A program made the position numbers and the translations under genes. 43,560 nucleotides of DNA from Sulfurihydrogenibium sp. (lineage in GTDB: Bacteria; Aquificota; Aquificia; Aquificales; Hydrogenothermaceae), in the NCBI RefSeq assembly GCF_027448985.1, contig NZ_DAIDMN010000004.1, positions 1 to 43,560 of the forward strand. The letters run 5' to 3'. The notes under the pieces are model-generated. The model was not told the DNA's origin. It saw only the letters and a program-made list of their open reading frames with translations, and did not search any database. Shown here piece by piece: positions 1 to 7,989 of the stretch. Numbering within the stretch: the first letter of the stretch is position 1; every line of letters starts with the position of its first letter.

Positions 1-48
1 TGACTTTTTGAAAATTTTCGTTTATTTTTTTATTGTAATTTTTAACGG
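1..48 (+). promoter_or_regulatory. Probable end of CRISPR leader (partial)
   Basis: These 48 bases precede the first CRISPR repeat and contain no repeat copy. With spacers of about 36 bases another repeat would have to show here, so the array edge is real. The stretch is very AT-rich with T-runs, as CRISPR leaders usually are. The opposite edge of the array is the coding end of hemD, so this side is the only plausible leader. The window cuts it off, and no promoter can be judged. Confidence 0.5.
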
Positions 49-861
49 GTTTTGTCTGAACTATGTGGGATATAAAGGCTATAAAATTTTATAAAGGAGG
101 TTTAGTATGAAGAGTTTTGTCTGAACTATGTGGGATATAAAGCTTGATTTAGAGCTTTCTAAGGTTGTAGTTAAGGATGTTTTGTCTGAACTATGTGGGA
201 TATAAAGGCGTAGTTTCCATTCAAAATATCGTTTTTGTTTAAATGTTTTGTCTGAACTATGTGGGATATAAAGCGATGTTTCAATGATATGACGTCAGTG
301 ATAGACATGTTTTGTCTGAACTATGTGGGATATAAAGATCAGAGAACCGACATAGTGAAACAAATCTTCTCCGGTTTTGTCTGAACTATGTGGGATATAA
401 AGCTTTTTCGAAAATAGTGTTTAAGGTTCTAAAGCTTCGTTTTGTCTGAACTATGTGGGATATAAAGACTTTGTTCCAGATAAAGGTATTGTAATAACGT
501 TCGTTTTGTCTGAACTATGTGGGATATAAAGTTAGGAGTGAGCTATGACAAAGACAAAGAACGAGTATTGTTTTGTCTGAACTATGTGGGATATAAAGGA
601 TTGTCTCAAAAAGCTTGTTTCTTCTCCTGATTTGCGTTTTGTCTGAACTATGTGGGATATAAAGTTGAGAATTCAGAAAAAAGTTGGAAGAATGGAGATT
701 AAGTTTTGTCTGAACTATGTGGGATATAAAGGTAATAGTAGTGGGGGATTAAAGGTTATAGCTGAAAGTTTTGTCTGAACTATGTGGGATATAAAGGTTA
801 TTTGAAGGTTTAAAGGTTTGGAAAAGGTTTAGGTTTTGTCTGAACTATGTGGGATATAAAG
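49..861 (+). CRISPR. CRISPR array, 13 repeats and 12 spacers
   Basis: Thirteen identical 29-base repeats (GTTTTGTCTGAAC...GGGATATAAAG) begin at 49, 114, 179, 245, 309, 374, 439, 503, 570, 636, 703, 768 and 833. They are separated by 12 unique spacers of 35 to 38 bases. No repeat is degenerate, including the last, so repeat decay gives no orientation. The AT-rich flank at 1-48 suggests the leader is on the left and transcription runs rightwards, but this is an inference. Two spacers (78-113 and 532-569) contain a Shine-Dalgarno-like stretch followed by ATG, as if taken from the starts of genes. No cas gene lies in the window, so the type cannot be assigned. The array ends one base before the hemD stop codon. 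Confidence 0.97.
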
Positions 862-862
862 G

Positions 863-1582
863 TTAGAGAGATTTTAGCCTTTTGGTTATTTCTTCAAAAG
901 TGAATATATCCGGAACTATGTCAACCTTAAATCCTTCCTTTTGCAATGCTTTTGCAGTTGTGGAGCCTATTACACAGACAATAGTATCTTTTAAAAAATC
1001 TTTTGATTTTTCTACTGAGAATATGTTAACAAAGCCTTTAAAAGTGGAAGGACTTGAAAATACAACTGCGTAAATCTGTTTGTTTAAAAACATACTTTCA
1101 ATATCTTTTACATTATCCGGAACGTTAAAAACTGTTTTATAAACAGGTACAAGCTTGACTATAAAGTCGTTTCCGGATTCTTTTAACAAAACATCGGAAC
1201 CTTCCAATGCCCTTATCAAAGCAAAAGTTTTTCCTTTAAATCTATCTAAATTTTTGTTTAAAAACTCTTTTAACCCTTCACCACTAAAAATTTCCGGAAT
1301 TTCAACATTTAAAAAACCTTTCTCTTTTAGATATGTAGCTGTTTTACTTCCAACAGCCAACAAAGGCTTTGATTTATCTATACTTATCTGAGATAAAAAG
1401 AAATCTACAGCGTTTTTGCTTGTAAAAATAAGATAATCGTAATCTTTTTCATTAAAATTGTTAAGCTGAATACTTTCAAACTTTATCGTAGGAAAGGAAA
1501 TAGGATTAAAACCTTCTTTTTTGAAGGTACCTTCCACTTGTTTAAATTGCTCTTTTTCCCTTGTTATCAAAACATTTTTCAT
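863..1582 (-). CDS. hemD: Uroporphyrinogen-III synthase (HemD)
   Basis: HemD cyclises hydroxymethylbilane to uroporphyrinogen III, the branch point for heme, siroheme and corrinoids, in the cytoplasm. The 239-residue length is typical. Family features are the N-terminal VLITREKEQ strand, the LIFTSKNAV segment near residue 50, AVGSKTATYL near 75, and VFSSPSTFKGF plus IGSTTAKALQ in the second half. These make up the two HemD lobes. The gene starts 2 bases after the upstream channel gene ends, so the two are probably cotranscribed. Its stop codon lies one base from the CRISPR array, so its transcript would run straight into the array. The heme gene hemJ occurs elsewhere in the window. The sequence families are diverse, but the match is clear. 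Confidence 0.92.
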   Translation of the reverse strand: MKNVLITREKEQFKQVEGTFKKEGFNPISFPTIKFESIQLNNFNEKDYDYLIFTSKNAVDFFLSQISIDKSKPLLAVGSKTATYLKEKGFLNVEIPEIFSGEGLKEFLNKNLDRFKGKTFALIRALEGSDVLLKESGNDFIVKLVPVYKTVFNVPDNVKDIESMFLNKQIYAVVFSSPSTFKGFVNIFSVEKSKDFLKDTIVCVIGSTTAKALQKEGFKVDIVPDIFTFEEITKRLKSL

Positions 1583-1584
1583 TT

Positions 1585-3117
1585 TTAGCTCTCATTTTGA
1601 GGAATTATAAAAATGTAATCCGCATCTGATATTGTCAAATCATCTGAAGGAGAAAGGATTATTTTTCTGTTTCTTTCTACTGCGATAGGCATCAAACCTT
1701 GAGTTCTAAGATACAGAAGAAGACTTCCAAAAGTGTTAAAATCACCAATTTCTTTTAATTTAACTTTCCTTATTCCGGTTTCGTTGTCAATAATCGTTTG
1801 TATCAGTTCAGTTGCTCCCGGATTTAAAATACTTGAAAACATTATTTTACCAAGTATCTGTCCGTGAATTAATATATCTTTTGTTCCCAGTCTTTTCTTG
1901 AATATCTCAGCATCTTCGTCCAAAAGAACTTCAACGTACAGTCTTGCCATAGGATTGAGAGTTTTAACAAGCATTCCGGTTAGTGCTGTCCTTGCATCTA
2001 TGTCCCTATCCGTTAGATGAGGTAATTTTTCCCCTACAATAACTACATCTGAAGCTTTATCTACCGCTACGTCCATTAAAACATCTTCCCTTATAAAATC
2101 TCCCTTTTTAAAGATTATGTATTTAGACAGCTGTATTCCTAAATCGTTTTTATCATGATTTGTGATTAGTACAACCGGTTTTTCTTTATCTATATTGAGT
2201 TTTGTTAGGTTTTCTAATATCTCTTCAGATGTTTCATTGTATCCACATATAACTATATGCTCTTTTAAATCTCTCATCTTTATCTCCCCTTCTTTTAATT
2301 GTAAAAGTTTGTTTATAAAAGAAACAGAAAATCCGGCTGTTAAAACGGATATCAAAACAAGGTTAACAAAAGTCATAAAGGATGCTAAAAACTTCCCTAC
2401 TGATGTGGTAGGAACAATATCTCCATAACCAACTGTGAAAGAAGTTATAGCTCCCCAGTAAATAGCGTTAAATAAACTATTAAAGTCACTATTCCCCGCG
2501 TTGTATTCGTATATATACACGATTATTGAAAATACAACAATGTTTAAGAAAATCAGTAAAACTGAAAAAATAAAAATATAACCTTGTTCTTTTAAAGCTG
2601 AGAAAACATTTTTAAACCCAGATGAGTATCTTAATATCTTCAATATTCTGAGAATTTGCAAAAATCTAAATGCTCTCAAAGGTCTAAAAATTGGAAGAAT
2701 AGCTATTAAATCTATTAAAGAGTAAGGTTTTACCATCCACTTTAATTTTACTTTTAAAGCGTAGAAAAAGGACTTTAAATGAGCTTTTAATGTTTTATGT
2801 TTATAATGTTTTAGATACTCTTTATAGTCTTCTATAAAATCGGAAATGACCCACCATCTTAAAATATACTCTATGGCAAAAAACCATAAAGTTAAATCTT
2901 CAAACTCTCTCAAAAAATAAAATAAATCCGGAGGTAACTTTTCCGCTTCAGGAGTAAGTAATAGAATAACCGTTATAGAAGAAGTTACTACTATAAATGT
3001 TGCAACTATACTGTATATATGATTTAATGGACTTAAATTGTTTTCCAGCACATTGTAAAGTAATTGTTTAAACCTTTTTAAGATTGAAGTGTATTTTTTT
3101 TTCGTTAGGTAGTTCAA
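1585..3117 (-). CDS. Potassium channel with voltage-sensor-like N-terminus and RCK (TrkA) domain
   Basis: This 510-residue inner-membrane protein has a six-helix ion-channel layout. An arginine-bearing S4-like helix lies at about 145-163 (RPLRAFRFLQILRILK), and the K+ selectivity filter TVGYGD is at 228-233. A cytosolic RCK N-terminal domain begins near 285 (HIVICGYNETSEEILENL), and an RCK C-terminal domain occupies about the last 80 residues. The NAD-type glycine motif is altered to GYNETS. The family conducts K+ and is gated through ligand binding to the RCK ring. The start is TTG; there is no in-frame ATG until past residue 125, which would remove most of the voltage-sensor-like region, and the ribosome site is weak. 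A TATAAT sequence lies about 30 bases upstream. It could be called Kch-like, but ion selectivity beyond K+ and the gating ligand are unknown. Confidence 0.9.
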   Translation of the reverse strand: MNYLTKKKYTSILKRFKQLLYNVLENNLSPLNHIYSIVATFIVVTSSITVILLLTPEAEKLPPDLFYFLREFEDLTLWFFAIEYILRWWVISDFIEDYKEYLKHYKHKTLKAHLKSFFYALKVKLKWMVKPYSLIDLIAILPIFRPLRAFRFLQILRILKILRYSSGFKNVFSALKEQGYIFIFSVLLIFLNIVVFSIIVYIYEYNAGNSDFNSLFNAIYWGAITSFTVGYGDIVPTTSVGKFLASFMTFVNLVLISVLTAGFSVSFINKLLQLKEGEIKMRDLKEHIVICGYNETSEEILENLTKLNIDKEKPVVLITNHDKNDLGIQLSKYIIFKKGDFIREDVLMDVAVDKASDVVIVGEKLPHLTDRDIDARTALTGMLVKTLNPMARLYVEVLLDEDAEIFKKRLGTKDILIHGQILGKIMFSSILNPGATELIQTIIDNETGIRKVKLKEIGDFNTFGSLLLYLRTQGLMPIAVERNRKIILSPSDDLTISDADYIFIIPQNES

Positions 3118-3160
3118 TCAATTCCCAATGGAGTTTTTAGATATATTATAACAAAGGATA

Positions 3161-3173
3161 GGGGCAAAGCCCC
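3161..3173. terminator. Small GC-rich hairpin downstream of nfu
   Basis: GGGGC-AAA-GCCCC forms a 5-base-pair stem in an AT-rich gap just past the nfu stop codon. The T-rich tail (ATTTTTATTT) follows it on the + strand, not in the direction of nfu transcription. On the - strand the stem is followed by TATCCTTTG. It may end nfu transcription or block + strand transcription leaving the channel region. The stem is short and the tail is on the unexpected side. Confidence 0.35.
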
Positions 3174-3181
3174 ATTTTTAT

Positions 3182-3421
3182 TTATCCAAGATTTACAGCT
3201 ATAACTTCTTTTACTTCCGGAATAGCTTGTTTTAATCTTGCTTCTACTCCACCTTTAAGTGTCCATAAAGACATTGCACATCCGGAACACGAACCCATAA
3301 GCCTAACGTAAACCGTTCCATCTTCCGCTACATCTACAAGCTCAACATCTCCACCATCAAATCTTAAATATGGTCTAACTTGCTCTAAAACTTCTTCTAC
3401 TTTTTGTCTGTCTATTGCCAT
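3182..3421 (-). CDS. Nfu-type iron-sulfur scaffold protein
   Basis: This 79-residue protein is a stand-alone NifU C-terminal (Nfu) domain, which holds and passes on [4Fe-4S] clusters. The cluster-binding CxxC is visible at C45 and C48 (GSCSGCAMS). The usual family sequence FDGGDVELV is at 21-29 and LKGGVEARLK follows the cysteines. A strong ribosome site (AAGGAGG) lies upstream of the ATG. It is read away from tmk across an AT-rich 82-base gap. The window also carries a cysteine desulfurase gene (36038-37168), a possible sulfur donor, but not linked. Complex I subunits encoded here need many Fe-S clusters. Confidence 0.93.
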   Translation of the reverse strand: MAIDRQKVEEVLEQVRPYLRFDGGDVELVDVAEDGTVYVRLMGSCSGCAMSLWTLKGGVEARLKQAIPEVKEVIAVNLG

Positions 3422-3503
3422 TTTTTTATACCTCCTTTAAATTTCATTTGTGATAAGATTATATACTATACAAAAATTTTTTTTATGATTTTAATGAGGT
3501 TGT

Positions 3504-4118
3504 ATGGGGATTTTTATAACGTTTGAAGGTATAGAAGGAAGTGGAAAGTCAACTCAAGCAAAAAAGTTATACGATTATTTTATAAAAAACTCAATCAAAG
3601 CTCATCTTACAAAAGAACCCGGAGGAACACGTATAGGTCAGAAAATAAGAGAGATACTTCTTTCCCATTGGGATGAAAAGTTTCCACCATTTGCAGAACT
3701 GCTTCTTTATGAAGCAGACAGAAACATCCATATCAACAACGTAATAAAACCACTTTTACAACAAAACTACATCGTAGTGTGTGATAGATTCTATGACTCT
3801 ACAACAGCCTACCAACATTACGCACGAGGAATAGATTATAATCTTGTAGAACTGTTAAACAAGACTGTAACAGAAGGAGTTAAACCGGATATAACATTTT
3901 TACTTGATTTACCGGTAGAAGAAGCGTTTAAAAGATTAAACAGACAAAAAGACAGATTGGAAAGTGAAGGATTGGAATTTCATAAAAAAGTAAGAGAAGG
4001 ATTTTTAAAAATAGCTGAAAAAGAGAGAGAAAGGTTTGTTGTTTTAGATGGATTAAAAAATCCGGATGAGATATTCGAGGATATAATAGCAGTCTTAAAA
4101 GAGAAAAAGATACTATGA
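3504..4118 (+). CDS. tmk: Thymidylate kinase
   Basis: Tmk phosphorylates dTMP to dTDP with ATP. The 204-residue protein shows the P-loop FEGIEGSGKST near the N-terminus, the DR(F/Y) substrate motif DRFYDSTTAYQ near residue 93, and a lid region RQKDRLE near 150. The arginines in the lid fit the thermophile and Gram-positive style. It is the first gene of a + strand run and overlaps holB by 4 bases (ATGA), a pairing conserved in many bacteria. An ATG preceded by ATGAGG supports the start. Confidence 0.96.
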   Translation: MGIFITFEGIEGSGKSTQAKKLYDYFIKNSIKAHLTKEPGGTRIGQKIREILLSHWDEKFPPFAELLLYEADRNIHINNVIKPLLQQNYIVVCDRFYDSTTAYQHYARGIDYNLVELLNKTVTEGVKPDITFLLDLPVEEAFKRLNRQKDRLESEGLEFHKKVREGFLKIAEKERERFVVLDGLKNPDEIFEDIIAVLKEKKIL

Positions 4119-5035
4119 AAATAATAGGGCATCATAAAGAGATAGAACTTATAAAAACATACCTCAGCAAAAATTACGACTCTTTATCACTTCTTTACGA
4201 AGGTAAAGATTGTATAGGAAAAAAGTTGATTGCTTTTTTAACAGCCAGAGGCTTTCTGTGTGAGAAAAAAGAAGGTCTTGGTTGTGGACAGTGCCACGAC
4301 TGTAAACTTGTAAACAACACAGTATCTAACGTATATGAAAAAACAAATCTAACTCCACATCCAAATATAAAATTCATTCCTTACGAAGGAAGAGAGATAA
4401 AAATAGATTCTGTAAGAGATGCCATATCTTTCCTAACTTTAAAATCCGATAAAGGGAAAGTTTTAATAATAGAGAAAGCTGAAAACATGAATACGGAAAG
4501 TTCAAACGCTCTTTTGAAAACTTTGGAAGAACCACCTTTAAACACCTTAATAATTCTGACAACTTCCAATCAAAACCAAATCTTGCCAACCATCATTTCA
4601 AGGTTAAAAAAGATAAGATTTAAAAAACTATCGGATGAAGAAATTAAAGATGTTCTAATTCAAAAAATTTCAGATGAAAGAAAAATTGAGAGTTTGGTAA
4701 AGATATCCGGAGGTAGTTTATGTCTTCCATTTAGCATTTTAAATAAAGAAAACGTTTACAACTTAGCTCATTCCTACTACCAACTACTTAAAACAAAAAA
4801 ACATCCGGAAGCACTATTTTCTATATCTTCTGTAGTAGACAAATTTGATGTTGAAGACTTCAACCTATTTTTTGATATAATTTTAAGATTTTTTGAAATG
4901 GATTTAGATAGTATGAAGTTAGATAATAAATTTGCAGAAAAGTTTTTAACAGAGTTTAAAAAAGGAAAAAATGCAGCTACCAAAGGTGTAAAAAAGAAGT
5001 TGATTTTAGAAGGAATTTACTACAACTTAAAATGA
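4115..5035 (+). CDS. holB: DNA polymerase III delta-prime subunit
   Basis: HolB is the delta-prime clamp-loader subunit, which helps load the beta clamp onto DNA. The 306 residues show a degenerate P-loop (YEGKDCIGKKLI), a four-cysteine zinc site (FLCEKK...CGQCHDC), and the AAA+ stretch IIEKAENMNTESSNALLKTLEEP, shared by delta-prime and tau. A sensor region TIISRLKKIRF replaces the usual SRC with SRL. The C-terminal half is divergent and helical, as expected for the collar domain. It overlaps tmk by 4 bases and is followed after 9 bases by a RicT-type gene, an order also seen in Bacillus. Confidence 0.9.
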   Translation: MKIIGHHKEIELIKTYLSKNYDSLSLLYEGKDCIGKKLIAFLTARGFLCEKKEGLGCGQCHDCKLVNNTVSNVYEKTNLTPHPNIKFIPYEGREIKIDSVRDAISFLTLKSDKGKVLIIEKAENMNTESSNALLKTLEEPPLNTLIILTTSNQNQILPTIISRLKKIRFKKLSDEEIKDVLIQKISDERKIESLVKISGGSLCLPFSILNKENVYNLAHSYYQLLKTKKHPEALFSISSVVDKFDVEDFNLFFDIILRFFEMDLDSMKLDNKFAEKFLTEFKKGKNAATKGVKKKLILEGIYYNLK

Positions 5036-5044
5036 GGTGATTGT

Positions 5045-5881
5045 ATGGATAACATAAAACCAGTTAGAATAAGATTTTTAGATACAAATAAATTTTCGGA
5101 AATCTTGGTTCCTTTTAACGTAAAAAAAGGAGATTTTATAGTTATAGAGTCGGAAAAAGGACATGAACTTGTTTTAGTTATGGGAAACTGTGTTTATACA
5201 GATGATACTAAAAACTACAAATTTTTAAGAAGTGCAACAAAAGAAGATATCATGATTTTTGATAAACACGAAGAGGAAGCTCAAGAGTTTTTAAAAGCCT
5301 GTAAAGAAGAAGCGGAAAAGCTTGGTTTACAGATGAACCTTTTGAAAAGTTATGTGCCATTAAACAGAACAAAAGCTTTGTTTTACTATACAGCAGAAAA
5401 CAGAGTTGACTTTAGAGAGCTTGTTAAGATTATGGCAAAAAGAATAAAAATGAGAATAGAAATGAGACAAGTAGGTGTTAGAGACGGTGTCCAGATAGCC
5501 GGAGCAGTTGGAGTCTGTGGTCAACAGTGTTGTTGTAATCTGTTTTTGGATAAATTTGAAAATATCACCGTTGAAATTCTATCAGAGCAAAATTTACCAC
5601 CTACTCCTACCAAATTTACAGGTGTTTGTGGAAGACTTATGTGCTGTCTAACTTTTGAAAAAGAAACCTACAGTATAAAAAACGATTTACCAGAAATAGA
5701 TTCTGTCATAGAAATAGAAGGTAAACCTTACACAGTAAAAATTTACGATTTTATAGGAGAGAAGATAATACTGTCTGACGAAGAAGGAAATTTAAAAGAG
5801 TTGACATTTAAGGAACTTGAAAGTTTAAACCTTTTAAAACCAACAGGTTGTGGAAGTTGTAATGGATGCTCAAATCATTGA
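5045..5881 (+). CDS. PSP1 / RicT (YaaT)-type regulatory complex protein
   Basis: The PSP1 C-terminal domain family includes Bacillus RicT (YaaT), part of the RicAFT complex that binds Fe-S clusters and affects RNA processing and development. The 278-residue protein has the conserved central block VGVRDGVQIAGAVGVCGQQCCC and the GVCGRLMCCLTFE motif, both rich in cysteines that in relatives bind clusters. It also has an unusual C-terminal tail CGSCNGCSNH with three more cysteines. The gene follows holB by 9 bases, the same neighbourhood as in Bacillus. Its role in this non-sporulating lineage is unknown. The 3' end overlaps the kdsD start. Confidence 0.88.
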   Translation: MDNIKPVRIRFLDTNKFSEILVPFNVKKGDFIVIESEKGHELVLVMGNCVYTDDTKNYKFLRSATKEDIMIFDKHEEEAQEFLKACKEEAEKLGLQMNLLKSYVPLNRTKALFYYTAENRVDFRELVKIMAKRIKMRIEMRQVGVRDGVQIAGAVGVCGQQCCCNLFLDKFENITVEILSEQNLPPTPTKFTGVCGRLMCCLTFEKETYSIKNDLPEIDSVIEIEGKPYTVKIYDFIGEKIILSDEEGNLKELTFKELESLNLLKPTGCGSCNGCSNH

Positions 5882-6818
5882 TATAGGAAAACAGACGATA
5901 GAAGAAGAGATAAAGGCACTAAAAAAGCTAAAAGAAAGTCTTGATGAGAGTTTTGAAAAAGCCGTTAAACTTATACTACAAACAGAGGGAAAAGTGGTAA
6001 TAACCGGAATGGGAAAATCCGGATTGATAGGTAAAAAGATAGCAGCAACTTTATCATCAACCGGAACACCTTCCTTTTTTCTCCATCCTGCTGAAGCTCT
6101 CCATGGAGATTTAGGAATGGTAGAAAAAAAAGACCTTGTGATAGCCATATCCAACAGTGGAGAAACCCCTGAACTGATGGCTATCATTCCTATCTTAAAA
6201 AGATGGGGAAATAAGATAATTGGAATAACAAACAAAAAAGAGTCATCGTTGGCAAAAGAGTCTGATGTTGTCTTGTATCTTAACGTAGATAAAGAGGCTT
6301 GCCCTTTGAATCTTGCTCCTACTTCTTCATCTACCGCAACTCTTGTTTTAGGAGATGCGTTGGCAGTTGCTTTGCTGAAAATGAGAAACTTTAAATCGGA
6401 AGATTTTGCTATGTTCCATCCGGGAGGCTCCTTAGGTAAAAAACTTATGAAGGTAAATCAGATAATGAGAAAAGATTTACCTATCGTCAACCAAAACACA
6501 CCTTTAAAAGAAGCTGTTTTAGTTATGTCAGAAAAAGGCTTAGGTGCAACTTTAGTTGTTGACGAAGAAGGGAATATATCAGGAATAATAACAGACGGAG
6601 ATTTAAGAAGGTTCATAAATAAAGGAAAAAGTATAGATACATCTTTTGCAAAAGATGTTATGACAGAAAATCCTAAAACGGCAAATCCGGATTGGCTTGT
6701 TTTACAGGCTTTGGAACTTATGGAAAAGTATAACATCACAGTTTTACCTGTTGTAGAAGATAAAAAACCAGTTGGGATAATCCATATTCACGACATACTA
6801 AAAAGTGGTGCAGTTTAA
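5862..6818 (+). CDS. kdsD: Arabinose-5-phosphate isomerase (KdsD/KpsF family)
   Basis: This enzyme converts ribulose-5-phosphate to arabinose-5-phosphate, the first step to Kdo in LPS. A SIS domain covers roughly residues 30-170, with GMGKSGLIGKKIAATLSSTG and the hallmark GDLGMVEKKDLVIAISNSGET. A CBS pair fills about 200-318 (MRKDLPIV..., MTENPKTANPDW...). The ORF track begins at a GTG at 5850, but the ATG at 5862 gives 318 residues, close to the family, and is preferred. Either start lies inside the end of the PSP1 gene, suggesting coupled translation. Its 3' end overlaps the convergent RlmN-like gene by 21 bases. With gmhB it indicates an LPS inner core. Confidence 0.94.
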   Translation: MDAQIIDIGKQTIEEEIKALKKLKESLDESFEKAVKLILQTEGKVVITGMGKSGLIGKKIAATLSSTGTPSFFLHPAEALHGDLGMVEKKDLVIAISNSGETPELMAIIPILKRWGNKIIGITNKKESSLAKESDVVLYLNVDKEACPLNLAPTSSSTATLVLGDALAVALLKMRNFKSEDFAMFHPGGSLGKKLMKVNQIMRKDLPIVNQNTPLKEAVLVMSEKGLGATLVVDEEGNISGIITDGDLRRFINKGKSIDTSFAKDVMTENPKTANPDWLVLQALELMEKYNITVLPVVEDKKPVGIIHIHDILKSGAV

Positions 6819-7614
6819 CCTATTTATCATCAATGTGCCACAACCACCTATCTTTCTTGTTCTGTACCTGTTTGAGAGTGTAACTTTTATTCCTTTTTCT
6901 TTAAGTCTTAAAAAGAGTTCTTCGTATCTCTCATCGGTGATAGATTTGTAATCAAAAAACTCAATTTCATTGTACTTTAAAAGTGAAACACCTATTCCAA
7001 GTTCCTTTGCAATGTCTCCTAATTTATCGATTTCCTCGTAAGAGTCGTTTTCTCCGGCTATGAGAATGTAGGCGATGTTGTAGAGTTTTTTCTTTCTTTT
7101 TGACAATGTATCAAGATGCTTTTTAAAAACTTCAAGAAGTTGATTTATAGTATGAGAATTTGGTATCAAAGATTTTCTTTTGTTTTCAAAAAACAGAGTG
7201 GAGAGACAAGTTAACTCCATCGTGGTTTAATGAAAGAAGCTCTTTAAAGTTGTGTATTGGAAATCCAGTTGTATAAAAACTAACACTCAAACCATTTGAC
7301 TTAAAATACTCAAAGGCTTTTTTAACGTTATCCCAGTTCAAAAGAGGCTCCCCTATTCCAGCAAAAGCTATACTCTCTATCTCCAAACCTTCTTCTTTTG
7401 CCAATGTGTACTGTTTTATTATCTCATCTGCAGATAAATTTCTGATAAGACCATTTAATCCAGATGCACAGAAAGAACACTTTATAGAACATCCTACCTG
7501 AGAAGAAACACACAAAGTTTTTCTATAATGGACAGACTCCACCGTATAACAATCATCTGTTTTTATCTCAAAAAGCTTATTTAACTCATCATTTATGATT
7601 TTTACCACTTCCAT
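6798..7614 (-). pseudogene. Short RlmN/Cfr-like radical SAM protein, interrupted by a +1 frameshift
   Basis: Two ORFs (7186-7626 and 6798-7220) together form one RlmN-family protein of about 271 residues. The first carries the SAM-cluster motif CSIKCSFC, the preceding VSSQVGC and GIGEPLLNWDN, and ends at SLHSVF. The second continues with FENKRKSLIPNSHTI and ends with the family's C-terminal catalytic cysteine in GGCGTLM. Removing one base from a six-A run at 7188-7193 (six T on the coding strand) joins them exactly. The family methylates an adenosine of 23S rRNA and, for RlmN, tRNA. The usual N-terminal accessory domain is missing, so this is a short paralog. The lesion may be a real mutation, a sequencing indel or a +1 recoding site (UUU UGA). 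ATG 7614 is preferred over TTG 7626. Confidence 0.82.
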
Positions 7615-7671
7615 ATTCCTCACCAAAGATTATAATTTAAAAAATAAACAAAATTATACAAGAGGTAAGCG

Positions 7672-7923
7672 ATGAACATAAAAGAAATTAAAGAGCTTGC
7701 AAATAAGTTTACACCACAGCAGATAGAAAGGTGTATTAACGAAACTCTTCAAAACGGAAAACCACTTACGGAAGGTTGTAACCCATCCGGAGATATTGTA
7801 GAAATACTAAACACCCTTGCAAAAGCTCAAACAGTAAGGGAACTGATGGACCAAGGGATGTCTGAAATAGATGCCATAAGAGAACTTGCAAGAAGGATAA
7901 GAGAGATTCAAAGTATCAAATAA
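7672..7923 (+). CDS. Small conserved-looking protein of unknown function
   Basis: This 83-residue acidic and basic helical protein has no signal peptide or membrane segment. A good ribosome site (AGAGGTAAGCG) precedes the ATG. The sequence contains FTPQQIERCINETLQNGKP and a C-terminal helix ELARRIREIQ. I do not recognise the family. It lies 66 bases upstream of reverse gyrase on the same strand, so the two could be cotranscribed, but linkage is not a proof of function. A palindromic ATTATAAT in the gap at 7630-7637 could serve as a -10 element for this gene and for the divergent RlmN-like gene. Confidence 0.75.
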   Translation: MNIKEIKELANKFTPQQIERCINETLQNGKPLTEGCNPSGDIVEILNTLAKAQTVRELMDQGMSEIDAIRELARRIREIQSIK

Positions 7924-7989
7924 AACAAAAAACTTTTCTTTTTCTGATAAAATAAAAAGAATAAAAATATTAAAAACAAGAGGAAAGAA

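Noticed and set aside
49-832. Self-targeting spacers against genes in this window
   Set aside because: Comparing by eye I saw no spacer matching elsewhere in the window. A genome-wide search was not possible.
1-863. Array cut off by the window's left edge
   Set aside because: Forty-eight bases without a repeat precede the first copy, more than a spacer length, so the array is complete.
882-1391. + strand ORFs of 63 and 78 residues inside hemD
   Set aside because: They are antisense shadows of hemD with no ribosome sites or recognisable sequence.
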